Assembly (NCBI GenBank): GCA_002964805.2
Contig: PUDQ02000003.1
Coordinates: 1,860,001-1,924,000, forward strand
Direction: 5' to 3'
DNA length: 64,000 nucleotides
DNA from: Trametes villosa
Lineage: Eukaryota; Basidiomycota; Agaricomycetes; Polyporales; Polyporaceae
The number at the start of each line of letters is the position of its first letter. Position 1 is the stretch's first letter. Of the stretch, positions 43,576 to 54,702 are shown one piece after another. The notes under the pieces were generated by a model. The model did no database searches. It was not told where the DNA came from and saw nothing but the letters and a program-made list of their open reading frames with translations. The translations under genes were made by a program, and so were the position numbers.

Positions 43576-45085
43576 ATGGCTAGCAGCTGGAATCAGCGCG
43601 TTCCGCAGCAACAACGGGACTGGTCCGTCGACGATATGCCCGATCAGACGGGGAAGGTATTCCTCATTACTGGAGGCAACACAGGACTAGGTACGCATAC
43701 TATGCCTCAACGTCATTGAACTACAGGGCTGACGCGCCTGCGCTTTCATCAAGGCTTCGCGACAGCCAAGGTACGTTCGGAGCGAGCTACATTTAGGATA
43801 TCTGTAGCCCATTCTTTGACGATCTAGGCTCTCCTGAGGCGAAATGCGACAGTATACATTACGAGTCGGGATCGAGAACGCGGACAGGAGGCTGCCGACC
43901 GGCTCCGACGGATATCGGAGGCGATCCATGTCCTACCGCTTGACCTATCAGACTTGCACTCTGTGCGAAGAGCGGCACAGGAATTCATGCGGTACGTCTC
44001 TCTCGTCCGCTATTCCACCGTGCTACTCACGCGGTGCTTGTGACTACACAGGCGCGAGAAATACCTGCATGTCCTCATCAACAACGCGTACGTCCTTCTG
44101 CCACACCCGCTTACCCTGCTCTTATGCAGCACTCCTCGCTCGATACCCTAGAGGCGTGATGTGCCCGCCAGCCACACTCCTCACGCGCCAACGCTACGAC
44201 CTCCAATTCGGCGTGAACGTTCTCGGGCACTTCTACCTGACACGTCTCCTCCTCCCCGTCCTCCTCGCGACCGCGCAGGCGATCGCGCACATGGATAAAG
44301 TGCGCATCCTCCACTACACGTGTGCACTGCCGGCTGCGTGTCGGATCGACTACTCGACACTCATGGACGGACCTGTGCGGCGGAAGCGGACGTTGACGGA
44401 GCTGTACCAGCAGTCGAAGTTGGTGAGCTTCGGTGTGGAGCGCTATTCAAGAGCGAGAGGCTAATAGGGCGCCAACAGGGAGACCTGTTGCTTGCGACGG
44501 AGTTAGCTGACCAGTACGCTGACCAGGGCGTCGTCTCGATCGCGGTCAATCCAGGTACGCAAACTCATTCCAGAGTCTGCAAAGATCGCCAAGACCTAAT
44601 AACAGTTTTAGGAAATGTATACACCGAGATTACGAGGCATACCAAAGGTGTCGGCACCGCCATATGGGTTAGCACCCTCCCGTCTCCTAAGATTCATATC
44701 TTCTCACATCAAAGACGCATAGAATATGCTTTCGCAAGACGTCTCGAAGGGCGTCGCCACGCCGCTCTTCGCCGCGACCTCACCTCACGCCATACACATG
44801 AACGGGAAGGTAAGCATGTCAATCTCATGGGCTCCTGCTAAGCAAAGCTCATCCTTTTTTCAGCTCCTCGGCCCCAGGGGGCGCGTGCAAGGAATCCCGG
44901 CTGCGCTGACAGACCGATGCGCCGGGGAGACGCTATGGGACTGGCTGGCCGCCCAAACGGAGTGCTTCGAGATTGTTAACGGCGCCGGGCGCGTGGGTCT
45001 TTCGAAGGAGCTGGCGCCAGCCATGCCTGGTTGGCGTTCGTTCGTCGAAGATGACCTGTACGACAGCGGGGAGATCTCAGGCTAG
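43576..45085 (+). CDS. Short-chain dehydrogenase/reductase (SDR), catalytic Ser apparently replaced
   Basis: NAD(P)-binding Rossmann-fold oxidoreductase related to the retinol-dehydrogenase-like SDRs of fungi, probably cytosolic. From ATG 43576 the first exon ends [12 protein letters not shown] (cofactor motif TGxxxGxG). A short exon FATAK and the next exon give [20 protein letters not shown], then [37 protein letters not shown] (NNAG motif, split by an intron), [20 protein letters not shown], and the active-site YQQSK. Then come [20 protein letters not shown] with IAVNPG. The strand that normally carries the catalytic Ser (usually VxxVSS) reads [11 protein letters not shown], so the Ser is Thr or Cys. 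Later exons give [20 protein letters not shown] and [20 protein letters not shown]. The last exon runs from [17 protein letters not shown] to a TAG and is longer than usual for the family. Substrate unknown. Confidence 0.8.
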
Positions 45086-45307
45086 GATCCATGTACGCTT
45101 ATGGCGTTGCTGTGGGGGTAGTTGGTACTACTCGTGCTTAGCGGCGGAACCTTCCCAGATGTTGTGCCTTGTAGGCGATGTGTGTACCTTTCGTTTATAA
45201 CCATACATACAGCACGGACGGCCCAGATAATAGTACAACTACATGCAGACTACAGTGTTCTCTTTTCGAATCCGTCCAAATCCCCGCGTGTCCACCCCTT
45301 GAATCAC

Positions 45308-48300
45308 TCAGACATCGAACCCTCCAGTAGAGAGAGACGGCGGGAGGGCACCCGCTCCGTCCCCGCACGAAACATCGATATCGTCTGAGAGGGTGAGCTC
45401 GACAGTCGCGCCTTTCTGGAACACGTCCCACTCCAGGAAGCAGTTCGACTTCGCCGGCTGGCCGTCGATCGTCACATTCTGCAGCAAACAGTCAGTACCC
45501 AGCACTGGTTCAACTTCGAACACGGATACGTGCCTGCACGAAGACAGTACCGCCGGTGCCGTCCCCGGGGTTACCCGCAAAGTTCTTGGCGATGATCGTG
45601 GTGGTAGAGTTGAACGCGGGGTTGAAGAACGATATCTTGGGGAAGAACGGCGAGGAGAGCAGGTACTGCTTCGTCGCGGGCACGGGGTATAGTCCCGCGA
45701 GGAAGAACGCGACGTAGCTCGCCATCGCGCCCGAGTCTGTCGTTTCACATTGAACGGGAGGCAGGACATGGCGGGAGGAAAGGGGGGCATACCGTCGTTG
45801 CCGGGAAGCCCGTTGGTTGCGGTGCTGAAGTGCTGTGCGAGCACCTGCCGCGAGCGCTGCGTGCTGTGGCCGGGCTTGTTCGCGTAGTGATACATGAACG
45901 GGATCTGTTGCGAGGGCTCGTCCGTCGAGTCGAAGAAGTTCTGTACAACATCAGAGTTACACCGTTTTCGACCAAGGATTGAGGAACCGCGTACCTGGTC
46001 AAAGATGAAGTCCAGACGTTCGACGAACTTATCCGCGCCGCCCTGCAGCTCGATCAACTTCGCCGTGTCTTGGGGCACAAATTGCGAGTACTGTCGCCGG
46101 GCGCGTCAAGCGGTATTGATAATGGGTAAGTAATAGTTTACGTACCACGACAGGAGAGGACTCATAGAATCCGTCAAGGTTGGTGTTGAACAGGAAGCAG
46201 TTCTGGCCGCTGTGGTCGTTCGGGCTGCAGTGCGACGGATCTGTGAAGCCAAAGCTTCCGTTCACAAAGCGCGGCTACCATGTGGAGAATCACTGGTTAG
46301 GAGGTAGGTAGTAGTAGAAGCGAGGGATATGTACGCACTTGCACCATGCCGACGATCGAGGTGTTTCCGGTGACAGTAACGTTGGGGTTCCAGACGTTGA
46401 CGAAGTTGCCCGCCCGCTTCGCGTACTGCGCTCGCATACGCGCGTTAGCGAAGCTCTTCAAGTTCAAACACTTCAAATCGGCATACCTTCTGGCCGTCTT
46501 CAGTCTTGTTCAGCGCTTTTGCCACTTGCGAAATTGCGAAGTCGCCAAACGCATACTACGCCGCAGGAAGTCAGCATCTGCTCGCCATATCCTTGAATCG
46601 CCATACCTCGAGCGCCCTTGAGACTTGTTTGGTGTTCGCGCCTCCAGGCTCAATCAAGTCTTGAGGGATGTAGCCGAACTGCTTCCACACGTTCACCTGA
46701 CGACCCTGAAGGTTCCAGTCTGGGGGTTGGTCCTCCGCATCTGCGAGGAGAGCCTTGTATAGCGCGTCGGCGGAGACCCGAAGCGACTCGGCTTTGTCTG
46801 CGAATCTGTCGTGGGTATACGTGTCAGCTTTCTGACCGGAGTAGAAACCGAGATCAGCTTACTTGACAAAGAACTCTCCAAGAATCGGATCGCCGTCTAC
46901 GATGAAGCAATGTAAGTTCAATAGCACGCACAGACAGATGAGAGTGGACGTACCACTGCCACCCTGCATCCACTGCTTTGCAGTCGCGCCGCGGCACTCT
47001 GGCAACCAGCCTGTGCGAATGTGTAAGTGCATGCTGAGTGGAACAGGAAAGGAGGGGGCGCACCTTCGTGCTGCTGGATGTTGATCATCCCTCGCACGAT
47101 ACGCGCGAAATTCTCCGGGTCGTGTAGAGACATGAGCGGGTATAGAGTGCGGAACGTATCCCACTTCGCATCCAAGCTGTCAGTAAAGGCGGACATTTGC
47201 GTCGGCAGGTTGACCTACGTTACAGTAGAACGAGTCGTAGTATGGTTCGTCCGAGTCCCAGAGCGGGTTCTCGCCCGTGTCTGCACAAACAGTCAGCCCC
47301 CGCTCCTACCGCCTCACCATGTAAGGTATCTGATAGCGCGAGATACCACTCACAATCTGCGGGAGATATATGCGTGCGATACAAAGACGAGTAGAAGAGC
47401 TCGACCGTATCTTCATCCACGCCCTCGGTCTCAACCTGAACGCGGCCCAGGAGCTCGTTCCACGTCGCACGTGCGGCCGCGCGGGTCCCGTCGAAGTCGA
47501 ACGCGGGGATCTCGGACTCAGCGTTCTTACACGCTTGGTCCGTCGAGATGAAGGACATGCCGACGCGCGCGAGGATCTTCGTCTCGCCTGCGAAAGAAGC
47601 CCGGCGTCAGCGAGTGCCGGGTAGGGCTGAGGGCGGGGAAGATGTACCGTTTCCGTTCTGCTTGAAGCCTACCAGCGCGCCGAGCTCGCTCCGGTAGTCT
47701 ACATTGATGACCAGTCAGCCAAGGGCAGATGCTTTTATGCCTACATGCGCACTTGTGTACTCTTGAAAGCCGTCGACGAACCCTTGGATGGGCGAGTTGC
47801 CAAGGTACGTGCCGAACTCCGTCGGACTGCCCTGTACCCCAAGGCGCGCAGCCCGTCAGTATCATCTTCGACACCGTACTCTGATATGCGCATACGCACC
47901 AGGTCGAACCCATCGCCTTTGAAGTCGACACAGGTGAACGCGCGGTACGTCCCCGGCCCGAAGCTCGCTGCAAACGTCGAGCCCGCTGGGGAACGGGTGA
48001 GTAAATAATCGTTGTTCTTCAGCATTGCATTTCAGGTGCTTACCGGTCACACGTCCAGTATCCTTGTCGATGTGGACGATCGGGTTCGAGTTGCTCTGTT
48101 GACCGTCGTTCGTGACATCGATCACCATTCGCGGGATAGGGGTGCTGGCGGGGAAAGTGTAGCTATAGGAAGCGTTTAGCTTCATGCGTTGGAGCTACGC
48201 GATATGAGGAACTGACCGGTGCAGGGCAGCGCGGCGTGTCGCCGTGAGCTCGACACGAATATCCGTTGACTATATGCGCGCCGTTTGTGAATACGTACCC

Positions 48301-49026
48301 CTATTTTAGACGGTGGGACACTTACGAGGTTGGATGAGAAGTAACCAGGCTCGGCGGCATCGTCGGGTGATCCTGTGCTATACGTTCAGAGTACCGTGTG
48401 CGCTGGAGCTATGGGGGTACGCACCATCTGCGAGCGTCTTGCGAAGGACCTTACGCGAGTTGATATCACATGCGCACACCTCGAAGCGGTTGTCGTCTCC
48501 GCACGGGGGCGAAGGGAAAAGCTTGAAGATGGACAACGGGACGGACTATGGCAGCGCGGTCAGCGAGATAAAGTGGACAAGAGTTGGGGCGCTACGCACT
48601 CCGCCTGTTCCATCATCGTGAAGTTGTGAGATGCCCGTCACTGAGAAGGAGGGGTTGGAGTCGTATCCGGCGTGCTGCAGGCTATGGTGAGGATGACTAG
48701 AAGCGACTTGCGTGGATGTGAACGTACGTTGTCTGGTGAGTCCGTGTCGAGTCCCGTCTTGACCATCCCATGCGGCAATGTTACGCCTGTGTCATATTGC
48801 ATCAGTAGCCGCCCGCATTCTTGCGTCGAAGGTACACACCTGGGAAGGCATGCCCAGAGCTAGTTGTGCCGATGAAAAGGTTGACATGGCTCGCCGGATC
48901 GGAGATAGGCTTGTCTGCCCTCTTCCCCGTATTGGCATCGACTCCAGGCCGGGGTAAGGCTCCCGCTGGATTGACTACACAGGCAAGAGCCGCTAGGGCA
49001 AGGAAAGAGGAGAGCGAGCGGACCAT
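45308..49026 (-). CDS. GH92 family alpha-mannosidase (secreted), copy 1
   Basis: Exo-acting alpha-1,2-mannosidase-type glycoside hydrolase of family 92, probably trimming fungal mannoproteins outside the cell. Start at 49026 gives a signal peptide MVRSLSSFLALAALACVVNP. Exons spread over 3.7 kb encode ASHVNLFIGTTSSGHAFPG, LPHGMVKTGLDTDSPDN, HAGYDSNPSFSVTGISQLHD, DGTGG, a segment with RKVLRKTLADG, DAAEPGYFSSNL, RVELTATRRAALHR, PRMVIDVTNDGQQSNSNP, FGPGTYRAFTCVDFKGDGFD, and near the C terminus PFMYHYANKPGHSTQ, LPGND|DSGAMASYVAFFLAGLYP (the conserved acidic motif, split by an intron), then KSNCFLEWDVFQKG. Stop TGA at 45308-45310. Exons I checked keep frame, so the gene looks intact. A second copy starts at 62.6 kb on the other strand. 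Confidence 0.88.
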
Positions 49027-51699
49027 CGCGGGCACTGTCCCTCCAGGTCGTCGTCCCGTCCAGGAGCGCGATGCCGCTGTCTTATATACAGCCGGCCCAT
49101 AGCATGCGGGGAATGACCAACCCGGAGAGTTGCGCGGAAGGTCAACCTCAGCTCAGCGGTCACCCGAGAGGGTGCGCCCGGGGACGCCGCCTTCCACCGA
49201 CGCATATGCGGCCCTTCGCGCGCGAGGTCGCGCGCATATGGCCGCGCAACCCATGATCGCGGCTTCGTCACCGGACGCAACGTCATCCGCACCCTTCTGC
49301 GCGCGCAACGAAGCGGCCATAGAACGTCGGCGGCGGCGGCTACGGAGAGCACGACAAATAGAGGATGCCGAGGGATTCAGCGAATGCGCCGGAGCGCGGG
49401 CGACGACCCACTTGTTACGGGAGTTTCTGCTGGATCGACGCCCCGTGGACAGGTTACGTCTGTTTTTGCAAGCTCTGGAGGCTTGGGCCGGGAAGCGGCA
49501 TATGATCAGAAGTTGAGAAGCAAGAGCATCCATGCGCTATGTTGCGTCGCCCCACCGTGTGAGCGAGCCGCCTGATGTCCGCTCATGACCACGAGCCTGC
49601 AGAGATGTCCCCTTCAGTCCTCGACCAGAAGACGAGTCATCGTCTTGAGAACATACGTTAGCCTAAGCTGGCAATGAGAACGTTACGAACGGATTCCGCA
49701 TTCATACGCCGGGCCTATGCAGTGCCTGAGGTGTTCTTGCTGTCAGGTACAGTACGTATGTGAGTCGTTGCCGGCGCCCACAGAAGCTGAGTTCGGTACT
49801 TCTGCCGTCGGGGACTAATGACATCAATCAGGGAAGGTCGTCGACAAGGTCATGCCCGTAACCTGAGGGTGTTAAGATGATTAGCTACTGCACTTCTACG
49901 CGACACCGCGCACACATACCGTATACGACCACTCACCCCACTTTTCAGACCCGCCATACACGTTTCAAGCTAGCTTATAGTGGACACGCAACAAGGATAC
50001 GTTGCCCGAAGAAATGCGTGGCGGGACGCGAGAGCCTCGTGGGTGGGTGTAAGAGGAGCCGGCGCTTACTGGGTCGGAATCCGGGACGACACGGGGGCCA
50101 CGTGGCAGGACCGCCGAGAGCAAGCCCAAATCGGGGCCGGCGGGCCGAATTAACGCGATCACGTGAGCGCGCTGTAACAGCCATTCGCGTCTCACTCGCG
50201 TCGCAGTCGCGTCGATCAGCCCGTATTCGAGGGCGCGGGCGCTATGCAGAACAGTGTGAAGTGTTTGTAATCCCTCTAGATAGATTAAGGGCACTAAAGT
50301 GCAACATATCAAGTATCGTGACGTTATTTGATGCCTTCTACGCGCCGAAACCAACCGTGAACCTTTTAAACGCGGACCATAGCTGCCTGAGTACATTGGG
50401 ACGTTCTACATATGGCGTGATTCATGAGAATGACCCCAATTAATGTGGTAGAAGCGCAGGCTAGCTGGAATTGAGTCGGTGTGTGGCAGCCGTCCTTAGT
50501 GCGGCCTTAGTGGCGGCCGCGTGGTAATACCGCCGTGTTGTCGTTGTACATACCCTCGTCCAGGCTGCGAGTGCCTTGCAGAGTAGATCAGCTCCAGTTT
50601 CCTCCATAGGCCCATCATACTAAGCAACAGTATTAGAAAGCTGCACCGCGAAGGCGTACTTTACTGTTCCGTCAGGTTGGGCTCGTACGCAGCCCCGGAA
50701 AGGAGTCATTACTTGCATTGCTGAGTGCTGTTGTGGGGAGATCCCCAAACCCGCTTACGAGACCAAACGCATGTATAGGTCAGTCGAGTGTAGCAATGAG
50801 CCACCTCAGGCAATTTAGAGCCCATTCGGAAAGTATCCAGGCCTCTTGTCAAGTATAGGCGAAACCTAGGCTCAGTCTGTACATTCGCCGGACCTTGGAT
50901 CACCACGTGTATAAGTCCTACCGCTGGCAGCTCACTAGGACACAGCCAATCACATCTCTCCATCCTCCACGCGCCTCGGTCCTACGGCCGGTCTTGAGCA
51001 ACTTAGTACCGCTGCTGCCTCATTCATGTCTCCAGGAGGTTATGAAGCAGGAGTTGCCATACTACCAGATGCGTAGCATGTGCGAGGAAGTCCTCAACCC
51101 GCGAGAAGGCCGTCGTGGCCAGCAGGTATTCACTGCAGCACTTCCTATCCGCTCCCCGAGGATATGTCGGACTTATGGTCCCCGCCGTGAGAATCGGCGC
51201 GCAGCCTCCCACGGAAGCAGACGGCAAGAGTCGTTAGACCGACTCAAATACCCGGCCCTGGAACAGCCCTGCTTCCTGACGCATCGCTCTTGCCGTCGAT
51301 CTGTCAGTCGCAGCCCACCTAGCATGTTCAAGCAATGTCAGCGTCCGGCACGTCCCTGCCACACTGTGCCTCCTGGTGGACTGAATGCCGGCAATGCGAA
51401 GCTGCGGAGCGGTTGGGCGTCCCAGCATCTGCCGGTTGGAACTGTATATATCTCTGCCACATCCCTTCGTCGACTTTCCCTCAATGTCCGAGGGGCTTAT
51501 CGTCTTGGTACGTCTACTTTGAGTCGTCTCAGCCACGGCTAATACTCTTTCCTCGTGTCAGGTGTCCGCTGGCCTATGAGCCTTAGAACTTCATCTGGAA
51601 CCCCCTTCTTAAGCCACTAGTGCCATAGAGGCTTGCGCAGTGAGTTCACTCCGTTTGCTATAGAATGCAATACCTGATCACTATCCCTCCGACGAAGGT
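49027..51699. other. Long gene-poor stretch
   Basis: About 2.7 kb between the divergent GH92 and HET genes. Close to the GH92 start a TATATA lies on the minus strand at about 49,083. From about 49,130 to 49,380 the sequence is GC-rich with overlapping frames. Nothing else recognised. Confidence 0.4.
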
Positions 51700-54504
51700 A
51701 TGCGGCTGATTGATATCGGCGAGTTCCCGACGATCCGATTCCGCGAGGTGGCAGATCCGCGGAGCGTCTGCTACGCCATCCTCTCTCATGTCTGGAACAA
51801 GCCGGGCGACGACGGCTTTGTCCGAGAACCCAGTTTCAAAGACCTCTCCACTCTCATCACGCCATCCGGAACTCTCTCGCCAGACGACCCGGTCTACGAC
51901 AAGCTGCGCCGCTTTTGCGAGGTCGCGTACTTACAGGGCTATACGCTCATCTGGGCGGACATGTGCTGCATCGACAAAACCAGCAGCGCGGAGCTCTCCG
52001 AGGCGATCGCGTCCATGTACAACTGGTATCGCTGGGCGGACGTCTGCTACGCCTACCTCAAGGATGTTTCGTCCTCCGCCAACCCCAGCATGGACCCCGA
52101 GCTGGTCCTCCTCGACAGCGGATGGTTTAAGCGCGGGTGGACGCTTCAGGAGCTCGTCGCCCCGCGCGCCCTGGCCTTCTTCGACAAGGACTGGACGGCG
52201 CTCGGAACCAAGAGCTCGCTGGCCAACCACATCATGTCAATCACGCACATCCATCGCGACGTCCTCACCCACAAGCAGAGCGTCCACGAGGTCAGCGTTG
52301 CACAGCGTATGTCCTGGGCAGCCGGGAGGGAGACTACTCGTCCGGAGGACCAGGCGTACTGTCTCATGGGTCTCTTCGGCGTCCGCATCCCGGTGATGTA
52401 CGGCGAAGGGACGTACGCGTTCATCCGTCTGCAGGAGGAGATTCTAAGGTCCATCCCCGATTCGAGCCTTCTCGCCTGGGGGAAGCACTCGAGCGACCTG
52501 TCTAGCCTCGGCTTTCACATGCGCGTGGACTCCCCACTCTCTCCGACCTCCGTTCAAGGCTCTGTTCACATCCTGCCGCCGCCTTCTGCTATCCATGTCG
52601 ACAGATATTTCCTTGCGGCATCCCCTGATGACTTCGTCCTTGGCGGCTACGGCAGCCTTTCCATCCGCCCAGCAGAGCAGCATCCCTCGAAGCCGCCCAA
52701 GCCGTTCCCCTTCCAAATCGTTCCATGCCATATCCTCCGGATGCGCGCGCCCATTATACCTCTCTACTCAGCGAAGTCCCTCGCCTCCGGAGAGAAGCAA
52801 ACATCCCCTGTGGCGTTCCTTGTCATGCTAGAGTGCCAAACCCACACAGGGAAATCCCTCGCCCTTCTGCTCTCCATCGGGAACTCCTCCGGCCAGCCCT
52901 TCTACTATGTCGGGAACCAAACCGCGTCTCTCGAGTCTGGCGAATCTCGCGACCTCTCAGTCACTCGAATCGTCACCCTGGATCCCGAAGAGACCTCCGA
53001 AGTCGAGCCTCGCACGGTTGTCGACGTCTATGTCCCCGTCAGCGCACCGCGCTCGGTAGGCGACTCCGCGCACACCGCGACGATTCACCGGGCGCTGTGC
53101 CAGAATACCGGCGACTTCCGCATCAAAGTCCCCGGGTGGTGTCCAGTTACGCTAGCCGCAAGCCAGTACTTCTTGGCCATCTCCCCTACAGACCCCCACA
53201 CGCATCTACTATCGCTACCTGTGGGCTATGAGACGTGTCCGCACAACCCTTCGGAATCCGAGCGATGCGAGGTCGCGGCCGCGTCTCCGTCCGGACGATG
53301 CCCGGACTCCTCCGGCGTTCTGAGGATCACTTTTGCCAACTGCAAATCCAGCTCGTGTGGAACCTACTGGAGAGACTCGAAGGCCCACTACCTCTGGGGC
53401 GACATACAGGTTGATGCCACGCCTTCGCAGACGTCCACAGATACTCAGGCGGCGGCGCGTACTGCGTGTAGAGGCGCTCAGCACCACATCGCCTCCGAGT
53501 CGTGGACGCTCCGCGACGGTGTCGCATCGAAGCCCTTCACCTTCCGTATCCGCAAGATGCAAGACGGAACTCCGCCAAACGGAGCGGCCGGCGCGATTGT
53601 GAATGGTCGTGTTCTTCCGCCCCCCGCACGCACGCAAACCATCCAGGTCACGTTAGCCCTCAAACGGATGCCCTCAGATCGCCTCGACGGCCCGCACACG
53701 TTCCTGCTCGAGGTGGACGTGAGCAAGCTCTCTCAGAGCGCCGCCACACCTGCACCTTCCCCGACTCGGAACCAGGGGCTCGACCTCCACCTACTTATCC
53801 CCGACCCTACCTCCCTCGCCGCCGACCGCCAGAAACAGAGCCCACTGACGGCCCGAAGACGAAATTCGATTGTGACCCTCTCACGCACTACCTCCGCCGC
53901 CGGCGAAGCCGACCCGTCCCCCGCGAGTGCTCCGCAACGGCGGGTACGGTCTACAAGCCTGTCTCGAGAGCCGTCTGCGGCGCCGTCTCTCCCGTCCGGA
54001 TCGTCTGCAGTCCCTATCATCATCACACCATCGCCTTTAATGCGCCCCAAGGACATCGAGGTATCGCCTCCCACACCTCCCACCTCTCCCGTGCGTCCTG
54101 CTCCTCCGGCCCCTCCCCGGCTGCCCCCTCCTGCTCCATCGCCTAGCCCCCCAAGCCCGATCTACTATACTGCGTCCGCGCCGGCGGCACAACCTGCCAG
54201 TGGTCCTTCTACACAGCCCGCCCCTCCGCAGAATAACGCGCCTGCGACCGAGGATGAGCCAGTGCATGCCCCAAATACTCGGAATGACCAGGGCCGAAGC
54301 GCGGCAGCCACCTTCAAGGGCTCGCGAACCCGGACAGAGGACAGCCCTCACCCGAGGGTGGCGCCGGTGAGGAACAGGGTGGCCAAGGCGGCGATGAGCA
54401 GAATCCGACGCGTCATGAGCAAGTTGGGGCGTAGCCGGCCGGAGAACAGAGGCGTGGGGGCTCGTGCAGCAGGTGTGCCACGCCCGCTTGACGGTGCGTC
54501 ATAG
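51700..54504 (+). CDS. HET-domain protein (heterokaryon incompatibility type)
   Basis: 934 aa in one exon, unusual in this intron-rich window. The N-terminal third is a HET domain: MRLIDIGEFPTIRF, YAILSHVWN (residues about 25-33), ...LIWADMCCIDKTSSAELSEA, SMYNWYRWADVCYAYLKDV, GWFKRGWTLQELVAPRALAF, and EDQAYCLMGLFGVRIPVMYG. HET domains (TIR-like in fold) trigger cell death upon non-self recognition in filamentous fungi; they are also numerous in basidiomycetes, where their role is less clear. There is no NACHT or WD-repeat part. The middle is unassigned. The last 250 residues are Pro/Ser/Ala-rich and end with a basic segment (NRVAKAAMSRIRRVMSKLGR). This tail is probably disordered, and the basic end could contact membranes, which is inference. 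It could be a signal-dependent death effector or a decoy. Confidence 0.88.
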   Translation: MRLIDIGEFPTIRFREVADPRSVCYAILSHVWNKPGDDGFVREPSFKDLSTLITPSGTLSPDDPVYDKLRRFCEVAYLQGYTLIWADMCCIDKTSSAELSEAIASMYNWYRWADVCYAYLKDVSSSANPSMDPELVLLDSGWFKRGWTLQELVAPRALAFFDKDWTALGTKSSLANHIMSITHIHRDVLTHKQSVHEVSVAQRMSWAAGRETTRPEDQAYCLMGLFGVRIPVMYGEGTYAFIRLQEEILRSIPDSSLLAWGKHSSDLSSLGFHMRVDSPLSPTSVQGSVHILPPPSAIHVDRYFLAASPDDFVLGGYGSLSIRPAEQHPSKPPKPFPFQIVPCHILRMRAPIIPLYSAKSLASGEKQTSPVAFLVMLECQTHTGKSLALLLSIGNSSGQPFYYVGNQTASLESGESRDLSVTRIVTLDPEETSEVEPRTVVDVYVPVSAPRSVGDSAHTATIHRALCQNTGDFRIKVPGWCPVTLAASQYFLAISPTDPHTHLLSLPVGYETCPHNPSESERCEVAAASPSGRCPDSSGVLRITFANCKSSSCGTYWRDSKAHYLWGDIQVDATPSQTSTDTQAAARTACRGAQHHIASESWTLRDGVASKPFTFRIRKMQDGTPPNGAAGAIVNGRVLPPPARTQTIQVTLALKRMPSDRLDGPHTFLLEVDVSKLSQSAATPAPSPTRNQGLDLHLLIPDPTSLAADRQKQSPLTARRRNSIVTLSRTTSAAGEADPSPASAPQRRVRSTSLSREPSAAPSLPSGSSAVPIIITPSPLMRPKDIEVSPPTPPTSPVRPAPPAPPRLPPPAPSPSPPSPIYYTASAPAAQPASGPSTQPAPPQNNAPATEDEPVHAPNTRNDQGRSAAATFKGSRTRTEDSPHPRVAPVRNRVAKAAMSRIRRVMSKLGRSRPENRGVGARAAGVPRPLDGAS

Positions 54505-54702
54505 GAATTCCGGGTGGGAACACTCGTAGGCTGTGATAGTAACTTGTAGGTGCTATGTGTCTAGCTCTCGCAAGGTGTAGAACAGATAGAATCTATCAGT
54601 ACAGATGACATTGTATATACATGTGCGTGAGGTGAAAGTCTACCCCTCTGAGGCGCTAGACTATCATTCTGATCAGCGAAAGCAAGGGTGCACCTCCGCC
54701 TC

